A DNA stretch of 64,000 bases, taken from Dryomyza anilis. Its lineage: Eukaryota; Arthropoda; Insecta; Diptera; Dryomyzidae. The notes beneath the pieces were generated by a model. It was not told where the DNA came from, searched no databases, and worked only from the letters and a program-made list of their open reading frames with translations. The stretch is taken from assembly GCA_951804985.1 (NCBI GenBank), contig OX638131.1:3472001-3536000 (forward strand), in the 5' to 3' direction. The translations under genes and the position numbers were made by a program. How positions within the stretch are numbered: the stretch's first letter is position 1; every line of letters begins with the position of its first letter. Shown piece after piece: positions 1 to 12,672 of this stretch.

Positions 1-1254
1 GCAGGCAAACACATTGTGTAGGAATTTCTGTTTTGAAATTTTTAAAGCTTGATCAACAAGTTGTCGACAGAAATTTTTGTTTATAAAAAGTTTTTGTTTT
101 GAAGTTTTAAATGATTGATCAACAAGTTGTCGACTGAAATTTTTGTTTACAAATATCAATTTTTCCTTCAACATTTTTCAGTAGTGAAAATTTTTGTCAT
201 TTGTAAACATCGGTGTTTACTTTCGTCGGTTTGCAATGCGAATTGTTTTAATTAAAACGTGAAAATGTGCCGTATTGACGTGGATTTGCGTATTGCAGAA
301 GATTATTGCTGATATCAACATAATCATCAAAAGTGCACAGCAAATAGTTTTAACCGTCATGGCGCCCGAAACAAAAACTTCTTGCTGTACAAAAACAAAC
401 ACATGTTGTTTTTAATGCACACGTGTTTTGTTATTGCTTTCTGCAATCACTTTTTTTTGGCAAAAATGCAAACACAATAACAAACAATTCGGAGTTCCTT
501 CAAAAAACATATGCGAATCCAGCAGTAGAAAATCGAAGCGTTTGAGTTTTTCGCGAAAATTTAACAAACAAAATTCGTCGCTGTTATTGTACAACAAAAA
601 GTTTTTGGTACTGTGGGATGGATGGGAACTACCTTTCCCTACCATTTTGCTTCCAGCACATTGCCTACTTTACCCTGCTTGTGCCTACCATTTTGCTTAC
701 ACCTGTTTAGCTACCATACCCTGCCTATGCCTGTCAGTTCCCTACCAATTTTGTTTTCATGCTATAGCAGGGAACTAGCAGCTTCATATAAAATGTGATT
801 TCAATGCGTACAGGTAGCTTGTTTGCCTGCGTGTTTCAAACCACTTGCCTGCTTAAAATTTTGTCTAGGGATTTAATCAAGAACATAAAAATTAAAGCCA
901 ACACACAAAATCAAACACAAAAGCAACAAAAAAAATAATTTTTTTTTACTGTTGATTTTCTTGTAAATTCTGTTCAGTGTTCTTTATATTTTAATTTTAA
1001 TTTGGTTTTGGTTTTCGTATTTTTTGTGTTTATTTCGAGTTTTCTGTTTATTTTGTAAATCGTAATTTTGCTTTAAATTTTTTATTTTTGTTATTATTTT
1101 TTTATGTTTTTTTTTTGTTGTTTTTATTTTCAATTTTTTTTATTTTAATTTCGTTTTTTGTTTGCTTTTTTTAACCTATGTGTTTTTTTTTTTTGGTTTT
1201 GTGTGTTCTTCATTTTTTTATATCTTCGATTTTGTGTTTTGGTTTTAGATTTTG
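1..1254. other. Non-coding, no gene recognised; short tandem duplication and T-rich tract
   Basis: Positions about 30-95 and 96-150 are two copies of a ~60-bp unit containing GATCAACAAGTTGTCGAC. From about 600 to 760, degenerate copies of CCTACCATTTTGCTT appear. From about 940 the sequence becomes T-rich (GTTTT/GTGTTTT motifs). The short open frames here have no protein character. Confidence 0.5.
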
Positions 1255-1256
1255 TA

Positions 1257-2144
1257 CACACAAAAAAATAATTGCTTGGCGTGCAGTTGTTTCAACGAAT
1301 ATTTATTTGCATCTACCAAATTTAGTCAGCCTCAACTGAAATTCATTTGTGGTAAACAATAGTATGAAGCGTAACAACTATTAGTTGAAGCAACTGCAAC
1401 TTTGATTGGAGAAACACACTTTTTATTCATTTTCAATTTTTTTTATTTCCATTGCTACGGCAACTAAATTTAACAATGAGACATAACCATTATTTGGTTG
1501 AATCAACAAATAGTTGGTTGTATGGACTAAATTACATAACATTAGGTTGTGGCAACCAATAATTATTTGATTCAACTGCGAAATCAGTTGTCTTGTATAA
1601 AAAAAAAGTGGGACAACAGCAGTCGCACAAGCTTCAGATTTTCACTCGTTTTTATTGTGCTGCGAACAGCGCGCGCCACGTTTAAAACAAAATTTGGAAT
1701 TGTTTTAAGACTTGTTCGTTGTTACTGTTCGGTTTTTTCATGCCCAAATATACTTTCTTCAACAAGAGACATACTATTCAACAGAGTTCTTGCTGTTTTG
1801 TTTCTATATATTGTATTTCTATATGCAGCCCTAGCGCTCCAACGTGTTGGAAATACGAAGTCAGCAGCACAACGAATCGTCGGCAATGTTCGATCTAGGG
1901 AACACTGTTGTGACGCTGACTTCGTGTTTGCAACATGTTGGAGCGCTAGGGCTAGGTAAATTGGCGATTTCTTATAATTAAATTAGCTACCACAACTAAA
2001 GAAATTGATTGTGTCAATTGTATTCATTAGTTGTGTGAACTGATAAGCGGTGTTGCAACAACAGAATCAGTCGAATGTGGACAGAACTAAATAAATCGGT
2101 TGGCAAAAAAAGACGGTTGCCCCAACTGATTCGTGCTTTGAGTG
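1257..2144. mobile_element. TA-flanked MITE-like element with repeated GTTGNNNCAAC palindromes
   Basis: Both ends abut a TA dinucleotide (1255-1256 and 2145-2146). The left end reads CACACAAAAAAATAAT and the complement of the right end reads CACTCAAAGCACGAAT; both continue inwards into CAGTTG..CAAC. Six perfect GTTGNNNCAAC palindromes lie inside, at 1286, 1384, 1497, 1546, 2052 and 2116. No transposase is visible. The TA flank suggests a Tc1/mariner-type non-autonomous element; the family is unassigned. Confidence 0.5.
1827..1953. repeat. Long hairpin with ~47-bp arms
   Basis: Arms 1827-1873 and 1907-1953 are inverted copies with about five mismatches (AGCCCTAGCGCTCCAAC at the outer ends) around a 33-nt loop. 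It sits inside the TA-flanked element. It could be a nested short MITE or a palindromic domain of the host element. No flanking duplication was found. Confidence 0.7.
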
Positions 2145-2146
2145 TA

Positions 2147-2717
2147 GTTTTTGGCTTTTTTTTTGTTTTGGCTTTTGTCGTGTTTTTTTATCGTGTTTTT
2201 GATTTTATTATTGAAATTGACTTTTTTCTTTGATTTTGAATTTGTGTCCTTGTTTTAGCTTTTGTTTTTTTTTTTTTTATTTTACGTTTTTTTTTATTTT
2301 TTTGTTTTCCTTTTGATTTTTTCTTTTCGTGTTTTGTGTTTTATTTTATTTTATTTTATTTTATTTGTTTCTGTTTTTGGTTTAATTGGTTTAATTTAAG
2401 ATTTTAGCTTTGTTCTTCTTTATTTATTTTTGTTTTTGTGTTTTTATTTGATTTTGCATGGCATTTGTAATGTTTCTATTTTTGTGTTTATAAATTAGCT
2501 TTTACTTTATTTTCGATTTTATTCTGCTTTTGTGTTTGTCTTTTTGTTTTTATGTTTTTTTGTGTTTGATTATCTTTTTTTTTAATTTTTTTTGTATGTA
2601 ACCTTTGTTTTCCTTCCTTGAATTCTCTGGAAAATTTTTAGTCAAATAGGTTTAGCGGTATAAATATGAATACGGAAAATATTCAGAAACAACAAAAGCG
2701 GGACAATCAAATTTGAA
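2147..2717. other. T-rich non-coding tract
   Basis: Degenerate TTTTGTGTTTT / GATTTTG motifs on the + strand, similar to 940-1254. No gene is seen. Confidence 0.5.
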
Positions 2718-3800
2718 TTTATTTTATTTTATTTGATTTTGTTTCATTTGTTTATTTCATTTCATTTTATTTCATTTCATTTCATTTTATTCTATTCTAT
2801 TCTATTCTATTCTATTCTATTCTATTCTATTCTATTCTATTCTATTCTATTCTATTCTATTCTATTCTATTCTATTCTATTCTATTCTATTCTATTCTAT
2901 TCTATTCTATTCTATTCTATTCTATTCTATTCTATTCTATTCTATTCTATTCTATTCTATTCTATTCTATTCTATTCTATTCTATTCTATTCTATTCTAT
3001 TCTATTCTATTCTATTCTATTCTATTCTATTCTATTCTATTCTATTCTATTCTATTCTATTCTATTCTATTCTATTCTATTCTATTCTATTCTATTCTAT
3101 TCTATTCTATTCTATTCTATTCTATTCTATTCTATTCTATTCTATTCTATTCTATTCTATTCTATTCTATTCTATTCTATTCTATTCTATTCTATTCTAT
3201 TCTATTCTATTCTATTCTATTCTATTCTATTCTATTCTATTCTATTCTATTCTATTCTATTCTATTCTATTCTATTCTATTCTATTCTATTCTATTCTAT
3301 TCTATTCTATTCTAATCTTTTTCTATTCTAATCTTTTTCTATTCTATTCTATTCTATTCAATTCTATTCTATTCTATTCTATTCTATTCTATTCTATTCT
3401 ATTCTATTCTATTCTATTCTATTCTATTCTATTCTATTCTATTCTATTCTATTCTATTCTATTCTATTCTATTCTATTCTATTCTATTCTATTCTATTCT
3501 ATTCTATTCTATTCTATTCTATTCTATTCTATTCTATTCTATTCTATTCTATTCTATTCTATTCTATTCTATTCTATTCTATTCTATTCTATTCTATTCT
3601 ATTCTATTCTATTCTATTCTATTCTATTCTATTCTATTCTATTCTATTCTATTCTATTCTATTTCATTTCATTTCATTTCATTTCATTTTATTTTATTTC
3701 ATTTTATTTTATTTTATTCTATTCTATTCTATTTTATTTTATATTATTTTATTTTATTTTATTTAATTTTATTTTCTTTTATTTCATTTAATTTTATTCC
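2718..3800. repeat. (ATTCT)n pentanucleotide array
   Basis: A near-perfect ATTCT core from about 2787 to 3661 with one ~50-bp interruption (3311-3361). It is flanked on both sides by degenerate pentamers ATTTC and ATTTT that keep the same phase. Stop-free reading gives a spurious SILFY-repeat open frame. Confidence 0.97.
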
Positions 3801-5010
3801 ATTTTTATATCATTTTACTTAAATTTAGTTGATTTTATTTATTTCTTTTTAATTAATTTTATTTTTATTTTATATTTATATATTGTTTTAATTTTTTTTT
3901 TAATATTATTAATTTTTTATTTAACATTTTATATAAAGTTCTTTCAATTTTTATTAAACCGACTTTTTGTCATTTTCATTATCCTTAATTTATTGTTTTT
4001 GTTATTGTTTTGATATTTTCTTAATGCGTCCCATATTGCAAATGAATTTTCATAAATTTGGTCTTTATGTCGTTTGTAGGCCAAGTCATGACTTGTAATT
4101 TTTTTCACGCTGTTTGCTATGCAAATTGTTTGGTTTTTTTTGTATAAAATATTTTATTTATTTTTTTTTTGTAATGTTTTTGTGTTTTTTTTTATATTTT
4201 TTTATATTACTTATAAATATTCAGCGCAATTAATTTAGCTGACTACGACTTATACAAGCTGCCGACTTATGCAAAAAGCCATTAGCATTTGATTTAATGA
4301 CTTTGTTGCCATTTCTGTTGTTTAATTCTGATATTTATTATAAACTTAACCTTGACATTTGCCTCCAGCTGTTATTGGGGGGGAAGAGTTGAAGATGGCA
4401 TTTTATCGATGGTCAGAAAAATTTGAAAAAAAAATTTCAAAAAATAAATTAATTAAAAAATGTAATAATTTTAATTGAAAAATATAAATTTTAATACAAA
4501 ATATAAAAATATATTTTTTTTTTATTTTAATTTTCTGCCTAAACAAGAATGTACCACACGAATAACAGCAGCACCTGTCAAAACAAAAAAGAAAACACTG
4601 CTGCTTGATTTGTTGTAAAACATGCCTAGGACGGACCCTCAACCGACGGACACATAAACGGGCGAACAGAACAAACAACAGAAAAAAAGCAAGAATTAAA
4701 CACAAAATTGGCGTTTTCAGTGTGCGCCTCGAAAGCAGGCAACAGCGCCTAAACATATGCAACACGATACTCGTGTTGACAGCAATAAAACGAAAGAACA
4801 TAATATGTGCAGGGCACTGGGGAAAACATGAAAGTAAAATCAACATGCAACGAATTTTGTGATTGTTTAATTTGAGTATATTCGGAATTTGTAGAATTTC
4901 TTCAATTTAAGAATATTTTCTATTTTATTTAATTATTTTGATTTTATTTGATTTTGTTTTTTTTTTTTATTTTTTTTTTATTTTGTTAGATTTTTTTTAT
5001 TTTATTTTAT
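3801..5010. other. AT-rich spacer, no gene recognised
   Basis: Mostly A/T with a brief less AT-rich island at 4540-4850. The open frames across the island, on both strands, show no recognisable domain. Confidence 0.45.
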
Positions 5011-5612
5011 TTTATATTTTATATTTTATATTTTATATTTTATATTTTATATTTTATATTTTATATTTTATATTTTATATTTTATATTTTATATTTTATA
5101 TTTTATATTTTATATTTTATATTTTATATTTTATATTTTATATTTTATATTTTATATTTTATATTTTATATTTTATATTTTATATTTTATATTTTATATT
5201 TTATATTTTATATTTTATATTTTATATTTTATATTTTATATTTTATATTTTATATTTTATATTTTATATTTTATATTTTATATTTTATATTTTATATTTT
5301 ATATTTTATATTTTATATTTTATATTTTATATTTTATATTTTATATTTTATATTTTATATTTTATATTTTATATTTTATATTTTATATTTTATATTTTAT
5401 ATTTTATATTTTATATTTTATATTTTATATTTTATATTTTATATTTTATATTTTATATTTTATATTTTATATTTTATATTTTATATTTTATATTTTATAT
5501 TTTATATTTTATATTTTATATTTTATATTTTATATTTTATATTTTATATTTTATATTTTATATTTTATATTTTATATTTTATATTTTATATTTTATATTT
5601 TATATTTTATAT
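5011..5612. repeat. (TTTTATA)n heptanucleotide array
   Basis: About 85 near-perfect copies of a 7-bp unit, with a short TTTTA run leading in. The array creates a stop-free artefactual frame with a 7-residue repeat. Confidence 0.97.
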
Positions 5613-7277
5613 ATTTTATAATATAAAACTAATTTATTATATATTTAATTAAAAAGTAGTTATTAATAAAACTTTGTCAAAGTATAAAACTTACCTCTCC
5701 AAAGTTTATAAAGTTTGCAAAACTCTGCAAAGCATGTCAAAACTTTTGCTTGGCTCACGTGTTGTTTGCACGTTTGAGGGCTGATAACTTTGCGCCATTT
5801 TAGCCACTTCATTGCATTTCCGGTTGTCTGTAAAAATACAGTAAAATAAGTTTTGAATGTAGTATAAATATTGAAAAAAATTTTAAAATATTTTAAAAAA
5901 TTTAAATTAATAAATAAAAACAAATTTGAAACCAAAAATAAAATCAAATACATTTAAATATAATGAATTATATAAAATATTAATAATAAAATGCACTATT
6001 TTCGATTATTAATAAATAAATATTTTTATTTTTCAGGTCAGGCTGTTTGGCAAAAACTTTATATTTTTCTGGTAAATATAAACATTTTACGAGGATTAAA
6101 TTATCCATAAGAAAAATAAAATTCTGCTTTTTGTGGATGTTTTTAACAAAATTAAATTTAGTTTTTTGAACAAAATATATTTTTTTGTTCATTAAATTTT
6201 TTATAGTTAAAATCCCTTAAAAAATAATTAATAAAATGCAAAAATATCTATGTTAATCGCTTGAATTTTGAAATATTATACATATTCAGAAATATTTGAT
6301 TTTGATTTTACTTTTTTTTGACGTATGAGTAACATTTAATTAAATAAAATGTTGCGCATACGACATGTTGTACTGATACTTTTTGCAAATATGACTTAAC
6401 ACATTGCTTTAATAAATATTTTACACATTTTCATTGGTATTAATATCAATATTATTTACTGTATCCAACACTGCTCAAATATTTAATAACACGTGACTCA
6501 ATTCGACACTCTGTCTGGCTGTCCATTGGGCTGTATTTGGCTGCTACTGACTGAATTTGTGTGTAAAACGTGCTTTTCGGTCGCACAGTTAGATATTGCA
6601 TAAAATAGCAGAAAACAGAGTAAATAAAATAAAGGAAAACTATTCATCATTCAAGTCTTTTTATTTCTTATGCAAAGTTTTTCATATTTTAATTCTTTTC
6701 TATGCTTTTACTTTGCAAACTTGGCAGAAAAACTTTAAACACATTTTTTATTCATTGAGTGCAGTCTCAATTATTTAGCTAAATTGCTGTGAGTTTAATG
6801 CGGAGCCAAAAAATATTTGCCGCTGACTTTGCACTTCATTCAAATGCGAAGCAATAACTTTTGCGCAGCTTAAGAGATTAATGCGTTTTAAATTCAAAGT
6901 GGCTTTAGGGATTTAAGCGGTAAATTTGTGTGTTTTTTCGATGGTTTTTCGGTAAAAAATATTTTATTTTAAGGTATTGAATAAATAAATTTTTGACATT
7001 AAAATTTCAAAATTTTTACTTTATTAATTTTTTGTAATAATACAAGTAAAATACTGTAAATACTATAGTACTAAATAAATTGAATTTAAACAAAAGTTTA
7101 TTTATTTTATTTTTAATGCATTTAAATATTTATATTAAATTTTACATTTTATTTTTTAGTAAAATACATTTTATTGATATGTTTAAAATTTAAAATGCAT
7201 TTTAATTTAACTTATTCTTTATTAAATTTGTGTCTGTTTTATTTATTTTATAAGGCATTAGCATAGAGATTATTTTG
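5613..7277. other. AT-rich spacer with an inverted GTATGAGTAACAT motif pair
   Basis: No gene is seen. At 6318-6372 a copy of TGACGTATGAGTAACAT is followed closely by an inverted partner, ATGTTGCGCATACGACA. The motif is related to the ~335-bp satellite downstream. Confidence 0.4.
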
Positions 7278-8300
7278 TTACTTTAATAAATCATTAAAAA
7301 AAATTTAATTTGTAAAAGTGCCATTTTATATACCTTGAATTATTTAAATTGTTTAGTACTTTTTTGTATATTTAGAATAATAACATTTGAAAAGTCAATA
7401 AAATATGTTTTAGTTTGCTATATAAAGAAATAAAATAGTTTCTCTGGCAGCCAAGTTATTGGGATTTGAATTTTACCTAATGTTACGCATACGTCACGTT
7501 TTTGACATTTTAAAACTAACTTCTTTACTTGATATAATAAAATTATAAATATCAGCACAATAATTTTGCACAATTTAATTCATATTTCAAACATATTAAA
7601 GAACACATTTTAGAAGTTAGTTTACCAAATAGTTAATAATACATTTTGCATATTATAAAAATGGAATTTTTATACTTTTAATTATTTAAACTACTTAATA
7701 AATACAGGTATATTTAAAATTATATCTTTATAAAGCTATTATAATATGCTTAAATTTGGTATATAAAGTAATAATATAGTTTTTCAGACAACCAATTTAT
7801 AACCGAATGATATTTACCTTAATGTTACTCATACGTCAAGTTGAGTACCATTCTCAAAGTCACTGTCTTAAAATGATAAAATGCATCTCAATATTTTTTC
7901 CGAACCGACAGCGTATTACAAATATTTAATAGAACACATTATTTAAATTGTGTGAGCTAAGCTAATAAATGTAGATTTTGCAAATTATAAAATACGTATA
8001 TATCATGCTTTGAATTATTTAAATTATTTGAAAATTATTAGAATATTAGGAAGAATTATATTATGAAGCTATTTAAATATGCTTCCATTTTCTATTAAAG
8101 GCTTAAAAAATCTTTTCAGACAACCAAGTTATTGGTGAATGAGTTTAACCTAAATGTTACTCATACGCTACGTGTACAACTATTTCAAACTAATACCTTT
8201 TTTACTTTAAATTTTTAAATTCCTCGCAAAATTTTTGCACAACTTAATGCTTATCTCAAACGCTTTAAAGCACACATTATGCTGAGCTTAAAAGCTTAGC
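7278..8300. repeat. ~335-bp tandem satellite, three units, with conserved CATACG core
   Basis: Three diverged copies share, in order, a GAATTATTTAAA segment, a TTTGGTATATAAAG-like segment, a CAGACAACCAAGTTATT segment and TAATGTTACTCATACGTCA. The last core occurs at 7478, 7819 and about 8150, giving a period near 335-341 bp. A-rich AGAACACATT segments follow each core. Confidence 0.7.
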
Positions 8301-8985
8301 AAACTTTTAACTTTAAGCCGCTTAATTTTAACATAATTCAAATGCATATGTTGAACAAATTTCCGAAGCCATGAACTCAGTATTTGCATGTATTTCGTAG
8401 TAGCTCCGACACTTGCCAGTGATTTTGAATAACTGACAAATCTCGCTGGTACCATTAGATTAAGTTTCTGTAGTCAGTTTGATTATTTTTATTATTATTT
8501 TTATTATTATTGCCAGGATTATGCGCGAGACGTGTCTGCCAACACAAACTACAGATGCTGTTGCTGAAATATTTTATTTCTGTTCAAACTTCAAGCACAC
8601 AAAAATATTTTGATAAATTCAATTTAAAATAAAAGGAAATTTTACAATTTTAAATTTCAAATTTCAGCCTTTTGTCCATGTTTTACATGGCACATTTAAC
8701 AGCTTTTTTTATCCTTTGCCTGGTAGTTTTGTGCGGCCTGACCGCTGCCTCATTAAGCAAATTCGTTTACCAGCAAGTTTGGTTTTTAGTTTTAGTGTGG
8801 TTGCAAGAAATTTACGGGTTTCGGGTTAAAGGACCACAGTAGAAAGCGACTGCTATTCCTTTACTGCGTAGCACTTTAGATCGAAGTACATGCAGCTTTT
8901 TAAAAACATGAAAATAATATAATCCTTAAAATAATAAATTTTAATTCATTAAAATACTTTATAAGTATTTTTTAACTTATTTTAA
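8301..8985. other. Non-coding spacer, no gene recognised
   Basis: Contains a short ATT/TTA microsatellite near 8486-8512 and a degenerate ACTTGCCAGTGATTTT..CTGACA motif near 8410 that recurs elsewhere. No exon-like sequence was recognised. Confidence 0.4.
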
Positions 8986-9690
8986 TTCCTTTTAATTCTT
9001 TTTAATTCTTTTTAATTCTTTTAGTTCTTTTTAGTTCTTATCAATTCTTCTTAATTTTTAATTCTTTTTATTTTTTTTAAATTATTTTTAATTCTTTTTA
9101 ATGCTTTTTAATTCTTTTTAATGCTGTTTAATTCTTTTTAATTCTTTTTAATTCTTTTTAATTCTTTTTAATTCTTTTTAATTCTTTTTAATTCTTTTTA
9201 ATTCTTTTTAATTCTTTTTAATTCTTTTTAATTCTTTTTAATTCTTTTTAATTCTTTTTAATGCTTTTTAATTCTTTTTAATTCTTTTTAATTCTTTTTA
9301 ATTCTTTGTAAATCTTTTTAATTCTTTTTAATTCTTTTTAATTCTTTTTAATTCTTTTTAATTCTTTTTAATTCTTTTTAATTCTTTTTAATTCTTTTTA
9401 ATTCTTTTTAATTATTTTTAATTCTTTTTAATTATTTTTAATTATTTTTAATTATTTTTAATTCTTTTTAATTCTTTTTAATTCTTTTTAATTCTTTTTA
9501 ATTATTTTTAATTCTTTTTAATTCTTTTTAATTCTTTTTAATTCTTTTTAATTATTTTTAATTCTTTTTATTTCTTTTTATTTCTTTTTAATTCTTTTTA
9601 TTTTCTTTAATTTTTTAAAAATTCTTTTTAATTCTTTTTTATTCCTTTTAATTCTTTATAATTCTTTTTATTTTTTTAATTCTCTTAAAG
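8986..9690. repeat. (TTTTTAATTC)n 10-bp minisatellite, block 1
   Basis: About 60 copies of a 10-bp unit, near perfect in the core at 9130-9560, with single-base variants (GC, AT or GT in place of TC) and degenerate edges. Confidence 0.97.
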
Positions 9691-10845
9691 TAATTAATTC
9701 AATTTCTTTGGAATTTTTACAATTTTCTCATCGTGTAGAACACCACTTAGCAACTGTAACTCGATTGGCTTGCATGTCAAACTGAGCCAAAGTTCGTTGT
9801 AGTGCGACAGAGGGTTCTTATTTGAGTTTATTCCTCTTCGTCAGCATTTTGCTGTTGGCTTTGTTGTATTTTTGTCATATAGTGGCAAAGTTTTGCGAGC
9901 ACTCAATTAAGACAACCGATGAGTTATTATGCAACGTGCTTGTATAAGGAACGAATTTGTTAAATTCAGTAAAATTAAAATGTCCCCCTGACATAGTCAA
10001 CACAAATTAAATCATTGAATTTTGTAAAAAAAACAAACTCAAGTAATATTATGGACAATAAAGCTCATGTGTATATTTCCGGTACTTTTATTGATTTTAA
10101 ATTAGGACAACATTTTCTGAAGCAACCCTCATAATCTATGAAAATTTTGTTTTATAAATAAAGCTGACAAAACTTTAATACCTACAAAATACCCACCTTA
10201 ATTTCTACCCATTTTCATTTTGTATCATCAATATTTAAGGTTTCGAAGTAATTACCTTCCAGCAGTCGATACAGTTTTAATGACACTTATAGCCTTTTAT
10301 TTATTAGAGACCATAATCACAACCGTTAATTTTCGCTGTTCATTGAAACACATTTCGTTATAGGGCTGCCGCATACCACTTTGGAACGCATACCACTTTG
10401 GAACGCATACCACTTTGGAACTGTCTGAACTTTGCTCATTATCAGCCACTTGTCACGTACGTCAACCTCGCTCAATGCCAACCCATTTTTGCTGCATCCC
10501 CAACTCAAATTCCTTGACATCTAAGCAGCCAAACCCTACATTTTAATAATATATGTTTGTTAGTTTTGTTTGTTTTGTATTGACATTTTGAAAACCTACC
10601 CCATTTTCAGCAATACCACGTAATTTCATTTTATTCTTTTTACAGCATTTTTTATTTAAGTTGTAGTTGTCGATTTGATTCTTTTAACCGGTGATTATGA
10701 CAGGGTGATTGATGTGTTTTGCATCGATTTGATGCTTCTTTGAAGTGGTTATAGATGCCACAAGTGACTCAACTCAAAAAAAGATTTTTCAAAAATGTGC
10801 ATTTATTTTTGATATATTTTGAATAATTTAATTAGGAACAAATTT
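9691..10845. other. Non-coding spacer, includes a 17-bp triplicate
   Basis: No gene recognised. GCATACCACTTTGGAAC is repeated three times without gaps at 10371-10421. Confidence 0.5.
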
Positions 10846-11165
10846 TTGACTTCTTTAAATTCTTTTAAAATTTTTAATTTATTTTTATTTCTTTTAAATT
10901 CTTTTTAATTTTTTTAATTTTATTTATTTTTTTTAAATTCTTTTTAATTCTTTTAATTCTTTTTAATTGTTTTTAATTCTTTTTTATTATTTTTATTCTT
11001 TTTAATTCTTTTAAATTATTTTAAAATCTTTTGAATTCTTTTAATTTTTTTTTAAATTCTTTTGAAATCTTTTAAATTCTTTTTAATTATTTTTATTTCT
11101 TTTTAATTCTTTTTATTCTAAATTCTTTTAAATTCGTTTAAATAATTTTAAATAATTTTATTTAT
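10846..11165. repeat. Degenerate 10-bp minisatellite, block 2
   Basis: Diverged copies of the TTTTTAATTC unit with length variation (8-12 bp). The same family as the blocks at 9.0 and 11.8 kb. Confidence 0.85.
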
Positions 11166-11769
11166 GTTAAAAACTTCATTTATGCCACTCTATCCATGTA
11201 TACATATTCAGTGAGCCGCACAAAACTTCAAAGTAAACGAGCCGTTGATCTGCAAAAAACAAAATTCGTCGAATTTCCTTTTTTTCTTTTCTTTTCACTT
11301 CTTCTTATTTCTATTTGAGTGTTTATTTATTTTGGAGCCTGATACGAAGAATATTTTTATGTATTTTTGCCATGTATTTGTTTGAACATTGATTATTTAT
11401 TTATGCGGGCTTCTAAATAAATAAAAAATTGTAACCCTTTGCACAGTGGGTAACATGAACTTATACAAATTTTATTTTTGTTTCATTGCCAGTTTTTGCA
11501 GAATTATTTGAATTTCTTATTTATTTTTAGAGATTTCTCAACATTTCTTTGTCACTGCTTGCGCAATCAATTAATTAATGCAATGCAATGAAATTGAATT
11601 AGATTAAAATAAATTCTTAATTTGACATGCAATTAAAATGAGCGCAAATTCTTGGCAACAATCGGCGACTGACAGACAGACAGCATACTTTTTATTTGTG
11701 GCATGACAGAAGTGCAGGAATAGTTTTGCCAAAGTTGCGATAAAAATAGTGTGAATAAAAATTGTTATA
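11166..11769. other. Non-coding spacer between 10-mer blocks
   Basis: AT-rich, with no exon-like or mobile-element sequence recognised. Confidence 0.4.
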
Positions 11770-12672
11770 ATTTTAAATTCTTTTTAATTCTTTTAAAATA
11801 TTTTTGAATATTTCTAATTATTTTTAATATTATTTAATTCTTTATAAAACTTTTTAAATCTTTTTAATTGTTTTTAATTGTTTTTAATTTATTTTTATTT
11901 CTTTTAAATTATTTTAATTTTGTTTTTAAATTCCTTTAAATTATTTTTAATTATTTTTAATCCTTATTAATTCTTTTTAATTCTTTTTAATTCTTTTTAA
12001 TTCTTTTTAATTCTTTTTAATTATTTTTAATTCTTTGTAATTCTTTTTAATTCTTTTTAATTATTTTAAATTCTTTGTGATTCTTTTTAATTCTTTTTAA
12101 TTCTTTTTAATTCTTTTTAATTCTTTTTAATTCGTTTTAATACTTTTTAATTTTTTTAATTCTTTTTATTTTTTTTAATTCTTCTTAATTATTTTTAATT
12201 CTTTTTAATTCTTTTTAATTCTTTTTAATTCTTTTTAATTCTTTTTAATTCTTTTTAATTCTTTTTAATTCTTTTTAATTCTTTTTAATTCTTTTTAATT
12301 CTTTTTAATTCTTTTTAATTCTTTTTAATTCTTTTTAATTCTTTTTAATTCTTTTTAATTCTCTTTAATTCTTCTTAATTCTTTTTAATTCTTTTTAATT
12401 TTTTTAAAATTTTTTAAATTATTTTTAATACTTTTCAATTCTTTTTAATTTTTTTTTAAATCTTTTTAATTCTTTTCAATTCTTTGTAATATTTTTTAAT
12501 TCTTTTTAATTCTTTTTAATTCTTTTTTTGTAATTTTTTAATTCGTTTTAATTCTTTTTAAATCTTTTTAATTCTTTTTATATCTTTTTAATTCTTTGAA
12601 CTCTTTTAAATACTTTTGAAATATTCTTTTTAATGTTTTTGAGCCTTTGTATTATTTTTAATTCTATGTTTT
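11770..12672. repeat. 10-bp minisatellite, block 3
   Basis: TTTTTAATTC units, near perfect at 12190-12360, degenerate at both edges. Confidence 0.95.

Noticed and set aside
428..778. 116-codon frame near the left end
   Set aside because: It crosses a degenerate CCTACCATTTTGCTT repeat and has no conserved motif; chance frame.
2733..3791. 352-codon open frame with SILFY repeats
   Set aside because: A 5-bp repeat without stop codons reads as a 5-residue repeat in every frame; there is no protein evidence.
4938..5621. 227-codon open frame with a YILYFIF repeat
   Set aside because: Artefact of the stop-free 7-mer array.
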